Positions 1 to 4,491 of a stretch of 5,369 nt of DNA are shown in pieces. The first letter of the stretch is position 1. The number at the start of each line of letters is the position of its first letter. A model generated the notes under the pieces. It saw nothing but the letters and a program-made list of their open reading frames with translations. It ran no database searches and had not been told where the DNA came from. Source of the DNA: Patescibacteria group bacterium (GTDB taxonomy: Bacteria; Patescibacteriota; Minisyncoccia; UBA9983); assembly GCA_018827845.1 (NCBI GenBank), contig JAHJXC010000066.1, positions 1 to 5,369 on the forward strand. The letters run 5' to 3'. The position numbers and the translations under genes are program-made.

Positions 1-123
1 AATCTCCAATGGGCGCGTCTTGCTGATGGCGTAAAGCCACGTGGTGGCCACGCCACTTTACGTGGCAAAAGAATAAAAATCTGCACTTCATGCCTCAAGA
101 AAGGGAAGCATTTAAAAAAATAA
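1..123 (+). CDS. rpmB: Large ribosomal subunit protein L28, C-terminal part (5' end outside window)
   Basis: The frame is open from the first base to TAA at 121-123 and gives 40 residues. It opens with NLQW and closes with KICTSCLKKGK, matching the 'PNLQ ... v(C)T(x)CLK(s)GK' C-terminal half of bacterial L28, a small protein of the 50S subunit. The rest of the gene lies before the window. From memory, most L28 proteins have about 15 residues between NLQ and CTxCLK; here there are 24. The extra residues coincide with a DNA hairpin at 30-62, so an in-frame palindrome insertion is possible. The tRNA-Ser gene begins 15 bp after the stop, so the two may share a transcript. The family call is good; the insertion is an inference. 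Confidence 0.85.
   Translation, partial: NLQWARLADGVKPRGGHATLRGKRIKICTSCLKKGKHLKK
30..62. repeat. Imperfect palindrome inside rpmB
   Basis: Stem CGTAAAG (30-36) pairs with CTTTACG (56-62). Inside it, CGTGG (40-44) pairs with CCACG (48-52) around a TGG loop, with symmetric CCA bulges at 37-39 and 53-55. The symmetry exceeds what the L28 codons require and falls where the protein seems longer than its family. It may be a small inserted palindromic element that stayed in frame. Confidence 0.55.
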
Positions 124-138
124 ATCAATTCAATTTAT

Positions 139-228
139 GGAAGCGTGGCAGAGCGGACGAATGCGCCGCACTTGAAATGCGGTAAGCCAGCAATGGCTTC
201 AGAGGTTCGAATCCTCTCGCTTCCGCCA
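139..228 (+). tRNA. tRNA-Ser (anticodon TGA), CCA encoded
   Basis: This is a full class II cloverleaf. The acceptor stem is GGAAGCG (139-145) with CGCTTCC (218-224), then discriminator G225 and an encoded CCA at 226-228. The anticodon stem CCGCA/TGCGG (166-170, 178-182) holds the loop CTTGAAA, with anticodon TGA at 173-175, reading UCA and other UCN codons. A long variable arm (AGCC with GGCT, about 185-198) is typical of serine tRNAs. The T-arm is AGAGG-TTCGAAT-CCTCT (201-217). Six thymines (229-234) follow directly after the CCA. It lies 15 bp after rpmB and may be processed from a shared transcript. Confidence 0.97.
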
Positions 229-285
229 TTTTTTGCTCCTTTCGGCAAATTATCCCCTCTTTTCATAATTAAAATATCCAAAATT

Positions 286-657
286 ATGACGGTAATAATG
301 GAAAGATTTAAAAATAATTTGAAATCTATACCCCTTGAAATAGGAACGATAAAGAGGAATAAGGATTATAAGGGGATTTTAGACGTGATTAATTTAATAG
401 AAACAAAGGAGACAGCTCGGGCAAACTCTGTCGCCTTGGATCTATTAGAAAAAGGTATGGCAATGACAGAAAAAAACAAAAAGAACGCCCCTTTATTTTT
501 TCTGATAATATCAGAAATTCCCAAGATATCAAAAAAGATAAGAGATTTTGCCATAGACGCAATGTTAGTTGCCGAGAAAGATTTTTATGGTGAATATAGA
601 AATCTTAAAGAATTAAAAAGAGGTTTTAATAAAATAAAAAAGGCTATCATTGGGTAA
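286..657 (+). CDS. Hypothetical helical protein, 123 residues
   Basis: I do not recognise this family. The frame is open upstream to 145, but that part runs through the tRNA-Ser gene, so the start must be later. ATG at 286 (MTVIMERF) or ATG at 298 are the choices. Neither has a Shine-Dalgarno motif; a TAAAAT box at 270-275 would give a very short leader for the 286 start. The protein is Lys/Glu-rich with alternating hydrophobic residues, looks all-alpha and soluble, and has no signal peptide or clear membrane span (only a short hydrophobic patch, APLFFLII, about residues 68-75). The pattern 'YKGILDVINLIE ... ANSVALDLLEKGMAM ... DFAIDAMLVAEK' hints at paired helices, but I cannot assign a fold. 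It converges with the small minus-strand gene, and its stop codon lies inside the shared hairpin at 641-663. Confidence 0.6.
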   Translation: MTVIMERFKNNLKSIPLEIGTIKRNKDYKGILDVINLIETKETARANSVALDLLEKGMAMTEKNKKNAPLFFLIISEIPKISKKIRDFAIDAMLVAEKDFYGEYRNLKELKRGFNKIKKAIIG

Positions 658-663
658 TAGCCT
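636..663 (-). terminator. Rho-independent terminator of the minus-strand small gene, perhaps bidirectional
   Basis: AGGCTAT (641-647) and ATAGCCT (657-663) form a perfect 7-bp stem with a 9-nt loop. Read on the minus strand, the stem is followed by a T-run (641-636) and then TTTT again, a good intrinsic terminator about 50 bp past the stop of the gene ending at 714. Read on the plus strand the T-tract is poor (ATCTTCAATTT), so termination of the 286-657 gene here is less certain. Confidence 0.7.
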
Positions 664-713
664 ATCTTCAATTTAATTTCAAATCCTAATCTAGTAATCA
701 TGATAAATAATAA

Positions 714-917
714 TTATCGCTTTTTGCCAGGGGTCGCGCCTCCGCCTTTTATCTTGCTAAACTTGTCACGAATAACCCAGGTATGTTGATGATCTGATTT
801 GTTACCTTCATTTGTTCGCAGGCTCTCGTACTTTGTGCCACCATCACTGGTTTTAGTGGTTTTCTCTTTCGTCTTTTCTCCACTACCAACACCAAACCAT
901 TTACTCCAACCCATCAT
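714..917 (-). CDS. Small basic glycine-rich protein of unknown function, 67 residues
   Basis: The predicted protein begins MMGWSKWFG and ends GGGATPGKKR. ATG at 917-915 and the adjacent ATG at 914-912 are both possible; a TTG start further up (959) would place the -10 box inside the gene and is rejected. GAGAGGA (930-924) lies 6 nt before the first ATG, the best Shine-Dalgarno in the window. A short aromatic amphipathic head (WSKWFG) leads into a Lys/Thr/Ser/Gly-rich, probably disordered body with a His cluster (DHQHTW, about residues 42-47) and a basic tail. There is no membrane span or catalytic motif I can name. The gene has its own promoter and terminator, which supports it being real. 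I recall similar short proteins annotated as hypothetical in Parcubacteria, but cannot confirm that here. Confidence 0.65.
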   Translation of the reverse strand: MMGWSKWFGVGSGEKTKEKTTKTSDGGTKYESLRTNEGNKSDHQHTWVIRDKFSKIKGGGATPGKKR

Positions 918-947
918 CTCACATCCTCTCTTTAAATTATTATATAT

Positions 948-976
948 ATTATAACCCAAAACTGATCTATAGTCTA
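948..976 (-). promoter_or_regulatory. Sigma70-type promoter for the small minus-strand gene
   Basis: On the minus strand, TAGACT (976-971) and a perfect TATAAT (953-948) are separated by 17 bp. The expected transcription start near 941 gives a leader of about 24 nt containing the GAGAGGA ribosome binding site. It is the best consensus promoter in the window. Confidence 0.65.
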
Positions 977-1073
977 TTTATTTATCCACCAAAGTTACTT
1001 TTATAGGCAAATTCCCTTCTCTTCCAGTGAATATCTTTTTGATGTAATATGAAATTAAGATAGTTAAGAAGGC

Positions 1074-1117
1074 TTTTCAAGCTGGAGAATATTGATATAA
1101 TCCAAATTAAGTATAAT
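1074..1117 (+). promoter_or_regulatory. Candidate tandem -10 boxes upstream of the pilin gene
   Basis: The gene-free stretch 960-1220 holds two perfect TATAAT hexamers on the plus strand, at 1096-1101 (with TTTTCA at 1074-1079, 16 bp away) and at 1112-1117 (with TTGATA at 1092-1097, 14 bp away, rather short). Either would leave a leader of about 100 nt before the pilin ATG. Weaker boxes nearer the gene are TAGAAT (1174-1179) and TATAAA (1198-1203). I see no gene, tRNA or clear structured RNA in this stretch. Confidence 0.35.
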
Positions 1118-1220
1118 ATAGGTTCGAACGTCGTCTACTTCCCTTCCGTATATACTTTAAAATCAATTTATTGTAGAATAAAACAAAGGTCATGGATTAT
1201 AAACAACAATTAAATAAATA

Positions 1221-1640
1221 ATGAAAAAAGGATTTACTATTATAGAATTAATGGTGACTGTCGCCATCATCGCCATATTAGCTGCCTTAATAATGGTCAG
1301 TTTTTCCAATATTAAAGCAAAAAATCGCGATGCCAAACGAATGGGGGATTTGAAATCAATTTCCAATGCCTTGAATTTATACTATAGCGTTAATAATAGC
1401 TTCCCTACATGTCTTGCATGTCCCGCTGGAGTTTATCTTAACAATAATCCCATAGATGCTGTTTCCACTAAACTAAAAGACGGTAATTTCATACCCGCGC
1501 CAATTATAGATCCCTTAAATTCTGGAAATTATCAATACAATTATCAATCTGCGAATGGAACAGATTATACTCTAACTTTTTACCTGGAAACCAATTCTAT
1601 CAAGGGATACTCTGCCGGAATCAATACAATGAAACCTTAA
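1221..1640 (+). CDS. Type IV pilin-like protein with N-terminal methylation motif
   Basis: The 139-residue protein starts MKKGFTIIELMVTVAIIAILAA. This is a textbook class III (prepilin) signal: a short basic leader cleaved between Gly4 and Phe5, Glu at position +5 of the mature protein, then a hydrophobic helix (about residues 5-28) that serves as membrane anchor and assembly core. The following RDAKRMGDLKSISNALNLYY is the amphipathic continuation of the pilin helix. The C-terminal part (DPLNSGNYQYNYQSANGTDYTLTFYLE) resembles the beta-sheet region of PulG-like pseudopilins. Cys64 and Cys67 (CLAC) could form a small disulfide loop. No peptidase, ATPase or platform gene is in the window, so it is an orphan pilin here; major versus minor role cannot be told. 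No Shine-Dalgarno precedes the ATG. It lies 5 bp before the next gene and is probably cotranscribed with it. Confidence 0.93.
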   Translation: MKKGFTIIELMVTVAIIAILAALIMVSFSNIKAKNRDAKRMGDLKSISNALNLYYSVNNSFPTCLACPAGVYLNNNPIDAVSTKLKDGNFIPAPIIDPLNSGNYQYNYQSANGTDYTLTFYLETNSIKGYSAGINTMKP

Positions 1641-1645
1641 ATATA

Positions 1646-2158
1646 ATGCCTGACATTAACATCAAGACAAAAGCAAATCCGCCAACTGGCGGATTAGAAG
1701 CCCAGCAGATAGAGTGGGAGGCGCCGGAATATGAATTTAGAAAAAAATCTCCTGACTGGTTTTGGGCCCTTGGAATTATTATCGCGGCTCTTATTTTCTC
1801 GGCTATTATTTTTAAAAACATACTTTTTGCCATCCTGGCTATAGTAGGAGGATTTTCCCTGGCCCTTTACGGAGCAAGAAAGCCCAAAATTGTTTCTTTT
1901 TCCATAAGCCCCAGGGGAATAAAAATCAACGACAAGATTTATTATTATGACGATTTGAAATCTTTTTGGATAAATTATGATCCGCCACATAAAAAAGAGT
2001 TGCTGATTGAATCAAAGAAAACTTTTGTGCCGCATATTGCGATTATGCTAGGTGAAGCAGATCCAGTGGCAGTCAGAGAATATCTTTTAAAATTTTTAAA
2101 AGAAGAGAGAATTGAGGAATCATTGATAACAACGATTGCAAAATTATTAGGATTTTAA
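1646..2158 (+). CDS. Conserved-type membrane protein with two helices and a C-terminal cytosolic domain
   Basis: The protein has 170 residues and a layout of three parts. Residues 1-37 are polar and include IEWEAPEYEFRKKSPDWFW. Two hydrophobic segments follow at about 38-56 and 58-76, separated by only a few residues, so a hairpin with both ends in the cytosol is likely. Residues 80-170 form a beta-rich then helical domain: 'VSFSISPRGIKINDKIYYYDDLKSFWI' looks like the strands of a bacterial PH-like domain, followed by a helix-rich tail. The PH-like comparison is by eye only. The N-terminal PPTGG stretch is encoded by a perfect palindrome at 1676-1695. It starts 5 bp after the pilin stop without a visible ribosome binding site, and its stop overlaps the T-run behind the opposing tRNA-Arg. 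Function is unknown. Confidence 0.8.
   Translation: MPDINIKTKANPPTGGLEAQQIEWEAPEYEFRKKSPDWFWALGIIIAALIFSAIIFKNILFAILAIVGGFSLALYGARKPKIVSFSISPRGIKINDKIYYYDDLKSFWINYDPPHKKELLIESKKTFVPHIAIMLGEADPVAVREYLLKFLKEERIEESLITTIAKLLGF
1676..1695. repeat. Perfect short palindrome within the membrane-protein gene
   Basis: AATCCGCC (1676-1683) and GGCGGATT (1688-1695) form an 8-bp perfect inverted repeat around the loop AACT. It encodes NPPTGGL in the flexible N-terminus of the protein. It is GC-rich compared with its surroundings, which fits a small inserted repeat that stayed in frame. Confidence 0.65.
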
Positions 2159-2163
2159 AAAAT

Positions 2164-2235
2164 TGCCCTCGAGAGGAATCGAACCTCTATTACGGGCTCC
2201 GCAAGCCCGCGTTCTATCCGTTGAACTACGAGGAC
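2164..2235 (-). tRNA. tRNA-Arg (anticodon GCG), CCA not encoded
   Basis: Read on the minus strand from 2235, the acceptor GTCCTCG pairs with CGAGGGC (2171-2165) with one U-G wobble at the second pair, followed by discriminator A2164. The D stem is GTTC/GAAC. The anticodon stem CGGGC/GCCCG (2209-2205, 2197-2193) holds the loop TTGCGGA, with anticodon GCG at 2202-2200, reading CGC and by wobble CGU. The T-arm is AGAGG-TTCGATT-CCTCT. No CCA follows; after one A comes a run of six T. It starts 4 nt after the rpsT stop codon, so it is almost certainly cut out of the rpsT transcript. GCG is unusual, as most bacteria use ACG (inosine) for this box. Confidence 0.95.
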
Positions 2236-2239
2236 TTTT

Positions 2240-2497
2240 TTATTTTCTCAGCATTTTTACCAGGCGGGATTTTTTGCGGGAGGCGGCTTGTTTTTTGATT
2301 ACGCCGGTTTTAGCCGCTTTGTCAAAAGCTTTGTAAGCCAAAGGTAAAAGCTTTTCTGCTTCATCTTTTTTGCCTTCAGTTTTTAGTTTCTTAATTTTTC
2401 TAATAATATCTCTTATTTTTTCTTTTTTGGCCAAATTTAATTTGCGCCTTTTATGAGACTGCCTTAATGCTTTTTTTGCTGATTTAATTATTGGCAT
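2240..2497 (-). CDS. rpsT: Small ribosomal subunit protein S20
   Basis: The 85-residue protein starts MPIIKSAKKALRQSHKRRKLN and continues as a highly basic, all-helical chain with KKAAKTGVIKKQAASRKKSRLVKML near the end. This is the S20 pattern (MANIKSAKKR ... KGxIHKNxAARKKSRL), and the length is normal. S20 binds 16S rRNA early in 30S assembly. The frame extends 13 codons upstream of ATG 2497, but family alignment fixes the start at MPIIKSAKK. There is no Shine-Dalgarno; a candidate promoter ends only 10 bp before the ATG. The tRNA-Arg follows 4 nt after the stop, and ruvA diverges from it upstream. Confidence 0.96.
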   Translation of the reverse strand: MPIIKSAKKALRQSHKRRKLNLAKKEKIRDIIRKIKKLKTEGKKDEAEKLLPLAYKAFDKAAKTGVIKKQAASRKKSRLVKMLRK

Positions 2498-2507
2498 GTT
2501 TAGTTGT

Positions 2508-2536
2508 ATGCTAACAGACAATATTAAATTTTGCAA
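2508..2536 (-). promoter_or_regulatory. Candidate rpsT promoter
   Basis: On the minus strand, TTGCAA (2536-2531), a 17-bp spacer and TAGCAT (2513-2508), the latter preceded by TG as in extended -10 promoters. The start of transcription would fall near 2501, leaving only about 3-5 nt before the rpsT ATG. The TTGCAA is its own reverse complement and is shared with the ruvA promoter. Confidence 0.45.
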
Positions 2537-2558
2537 ATCTTTGTTAGAATATTAGAAT
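2531..2558 (+). promoter_or_regulatory. Candidate ruvA promoter
   Basis: TTGCAA (2531-2536), a 16-bp spacer and TAGAAT (2553-2558). A second TAGAAT at 2545-2550 is part of a TTAGAATA direct repeat. The first base of the ruvA ATG (2565) falls where transcription should start, so the mRNA is probably leaderless, in keeping with the missing Shine-Dalgarno. Confidence 0.5.
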
Positions 2559-2564
2559 ATACGT

Positions 2565-3140
2565 ATGATTGGTTACTTAAAAGGGAAAATACTGATGCGC
2601 GGGGACAGGTTTATTATTCTTGACGCTAATGGAATCGGCCATAAAATTTTTGTTACCCCGGAAATCTTGAAAAAAGCCCGGGGCAAGGAGGAATTTTCTC
2701 TTTGGACCCATCTCCATGTGCGCGAAACCGCCCTGGAACTTTACGGCTTTATGGAATATGCCGAACTGGAACTTTTTGAATTGCTTATAAGCATTTCTGG
2801 TATTGGACCGAAATCAGCGCTTGGAATTATCGGAATAGCTCCGCTTGACACACTTAAACAAGCCATTTCAGCCGGGGAAACAACTTATCTCACAAAAGTT
2901 TCCGGCATTGGCAGAAAAATAGCAGAAAAGATTATTATTGAACTTAGAGAAAAACTGGGCGGTGCGGACTTTATGGAAGGCGGAAGCAACATGCTAAAAG
3001 AAAGTCAGGACGTCCTGCAAGCACTCCAATCGCTCGGCTATTCTTTGCGCGAGGCGCGCGAAGCCCTGAAACAAGTTCCTAAAGAAATAGAAGGGACAAA
3101 TAATCGCATTAAAGAAGCGTTAAAAATGCTAGGGAAATAA
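2565..3140 (+). CDS. ruvA: Holliday junction branch migration protein RuvA
   Basis: The 191-residue protein has the normal RuvA length and layout. Residues 1-62 are the OB-fold (MIGYLKGKIL ... HLHVRETALELYGF). Two helix-hairpin-helix motifs follow: LISISGIGPKSALGII (about 74-89) and LTKVSGIGRKIAEKII (about 109-124), which contact DNA. After a flexible linker (about 131-146), residues 147-190 (DVLQALQSLGYSLREAREAL ... RIKEALKMLG) are the three-helix domain III that binds and regulates the RuvB ATPase. RuvA tetramers hold the four-way junction while RuvB drives branch migration. ruvB and ruvC are not in the window. It lies 4 bp before the Mur ligase gene and likely forms an operon with it. ATG at 2565 matches the family start. 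Confidence 0.97.
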   Translation: MIGYLKGKILMRGDRFIILDANGIGHKIFVTPEILKKARGKEEFSLWTHLHVRETALELYGFMEYAELELFELLISISGIGPKSALGIIGIAPLDTLKQAISAGETTYLTKVSGIGRKIAEKIIIELREKLGGADFMEGGSNMLKESQDVLQALQSLGYSLREAREALKQVPKEIEGTNNRIKEALKMLGK

Positions 3141-3144
3141 AATC

Positions 3145-4407
3145 ATGAATCTTGAAACATTTTTGAGGATTGGACGGAAAATTATTCCAGAGAAAATTTT
3201 TAAAAAACTTCAGCCAATTTACCATTTGCTGATGGCTTTTTTGTCGGCATTAATTTACCGCTTCCCTTCCCGCAAAATTTTTGTGCTCGGCGTAACCGGC
3301 ACCAAAGGCAAAACCAGCACCATAGAAATCATCAGCGCTATTTTGGAACAAGCCGGGTATAAAACAGCTCTTGCCTCTTCTTTGAGATTCAAGACAGACA
3401 AAGATTCGGAAAAAAATGAATTAAAGATGACCATGCCCGGCAGATTTTTTATGCAGAAATTTCTAAGAAAAGCTGTAAAACAAAAATGCCAATATGTTAT
3501 TTTGGAAATGACTTCTGAAGGCGCTATACAGCACAGGCACAAATTTATAGAATTAAATGCCCTAATATTCAACAATCTGGCGCCGGAACATATTGAATCC
3601 AACGGCTCTTTTGAAAACTACCGCAATGCAAAATTAAAATATTTTAAGGCGCTTGAAAAATCGGATAAAAATCTAAAAACAATCATTATAAATGAAGATG
3701 ACCCAAATGCTTCATATTTTCTGAATTTTAATATAGACAACAAAATAAAATATGGATTAAAAAATCTTGAATCATACAACATAAAAATCCCCCAAAAATT
3801 GATGGGCGAATTCAATTTATACAACATTTCAGCAGCCATTGCTTTTGCAAAATCGCAAAACATAGGCATGGAAACCGTAAAATCAGCCATTGAAAAATTT
3901 TCCGGCATAGAGGGAAGAATGGAAGAAATAAACGAGGGACAGGATTTTAAAATAATTGTTGATTATGCCCACACCCCGGATTCTCTTGAAAAAGTTTATG
4001 AGACTTTCCAAACATCTCGAAAAATTTGCGTGCTTGGATCTGCGGGCGGAGGCAGAGATAAATGGAAACGGCCGGAAATGGGAAAAATCGCCTCAAGACA
4101 TTGCGATCAAATTATTTTAACTAATGAAGATCCCTATGACGAAAATCCAGCCAAAATTCTAGATGATATTGAAGCTGGATTTTCTGAAATTCGAAATTCA
4201 AATATCGAAATTCGAAACTATGAAAAAATTTTAGACAGAAGAGAAGCAATACAAAAATCACTCTCTTATGCCAAAACTGGGGATGCGGTAATAATAACCG
4301 GCAAAGGCGCTGAGCCCTGGCTAATGGGGCCAAAAGGCACCAAAATAAAATGGGACGACCGTGAAGTCGTCCGCGAAGCATTGAAGCAAATTAATAAAGC
4401 AAGATAA
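3145..4407 (+). CDS. murE: MurE-like Mur ligase lacking the usual N-terminal substrate domain
   Basis: The 420-residue protein belongs to the Mur ligases, which join an amino acid to a peptidoglycan precursor using ATP. Visible motifs: P-loop GVTGTKGKTST (49-59); Glu121 in LEMTSEG; NLAPEHIESNGSFENYRNAKLKYF (144-167), whose Lys163 matches the carbamylated lysine of MurE; GEFNLYNISAA (221-231); EGRMEEI (256-262); VDYAHTPDSLEKVY (272-285); GSAGGGRDKWKRPEMGKIA (298-316); GDAVIITGKGAE (379-390); and DDREVVREAL (404-413). The last four are MurE-type. Typical MurE has about 480-500 residues with a roughly 100-residue UDP-MurNAc-binding domain before the P-loop; here only 48 residues precede it, with a hydrophobic stretch at 25-39. 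The DNPR substrate motif reads NEDPYDENP, so meso-diaminopimelate specificity is not shown. AGGG (3131-3134) lies 10 nt upstream. It may be a true MurE, or a related ligase with another substrate. Confidence 0.85.
   Translation: MNLETFLRIGRKIIPEKIFKKLQPIYHLLMAFLSALIYRFPSRKIFVLGVTGTKGKTSTIEIISAILEQAGYKTALASSLRFKTDKDSEKNELKMTMPGRFFMQKFLRKAVKQKCQYVILEMTSEGAIQHRHKFIELNALIFNNLAPEHIESNGSFENYRNAKLKYFKALEKSDKNLKTIIINEDDPNASYFLNFNIDNKIKYGLKNLESYNIKIPQKLMGEFNLYNISAAIAFAKSQNIGMETVKSAIEKFSGIEGRMEEINEGQDFKIIVDYAHTPDSLEKVYETFQTSRKICVLGSAGGGRDKWKRPEMGKIASRHCDQIILTNEDPYDENPAKILDDIEAGFSEIRNSNIEIRNYEKILDRREAIQKSLSYAKTGDAVIITGKGAEPWLMGPKGTKIKWDDREVVREALKQINKAR
4186..4217 (+). repeat. In-frame direct repeat in the Mur ligase gene
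   Basis: GAAATTCGAAA occurs at 4186-4196 and again at 4207-4217, a 21-bp period, and GAAATTC occurs a third time at 4193-4199. It encodes EIRNSNI followed by EIRNYEK (residues 348-361), between the substrate motif and LDRREAI. TTCGAA palindromes lie in both copies. The unit could be a small repeat inserted in a surface loop. Confidence 0.5.
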
Positions 4408-4429
4408 TTTTAGCCTACCAGTATTTACC

Positions 4430-4463
4430 TGTACATATATTTGCGATAGCAAGTATTTGCACA
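4430..4463 (+). repeat. 34-bp imperfect palindrome, left copy
   Basis: Arms TGTACATATATTTGC (4430-4444) and GCAAGTATTTGCACA (4449-4463) flank a GATA centre, with 12 of 15 arm positions complementary. Its reverse complement matches the right copy (5049-5082) at 29 of 34 positions, including 14 in a row around the centre. It overlaps the -35 hexamer TTGCAC of the downstream gene, so a protein bound here would block transcription. It starts 22 bp past the stop of the Mur ligase gene. Confidence 0.85.
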
Positions 4464-4485
4464 AATTCTTATAGGGATATAAAAT
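4457..4485 (+). promoter_or_regulatory. Candidate promoter of the PaaX/Cas2-like gene
   Basis: TTGCAC (4457-4462), a 17-bp spacer and TAAAAT (4480-4485). Six bases then precede the ATG at 4492, so transcription would begin at or near the start codon, as for ruvA. The -35 lies inside the right arm of the palindrome at 4430-4463, a layout suited to repression by a bound regulator. Confidence 0.6.
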
Positions 4486-4491
4486 TAATTT

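Noticed and set aside
145..285. Extended N-terminus (47 more codons) of the 123-residue protein
   Set aside because: It runs through the complete tRNA-Ser gene; the residues before 286 are tRNA sequence read as codons.
1046..1095. Short coding-like stretch (YEIKIVKKAFQAGEY) in the gene-free region
   Set aside because: No start codon, in-frame stops on both sides and no recognisable family; most likely chance.
1192..1221. Nine-codon upstream frame (MDYKQQLNK) whose TAA overlaps the pilin ATG
   Set aside because: The AAAGG before it is only 2 nt from the ATG, too close to act as a ribosome binding site; the TAATG overlap alone is weak evidence of coupling.
1694..1990. Minus-strand frame of 98 codons inside the membrane-protein gene
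   Set aside because: Antisense shadow of a better-supported gene; the product has no sensible pattern.
4353..4372. Hairpin GGACGAC/GTCGTCC with a 6-nt loop in the Mur ligase gene
   Set aside because: It encodes the conserved WDDREVVRE motif of MurE-type ligases, so the symmetry can arise from the repeated Asp-Asp and Val-Val-Arg codons.
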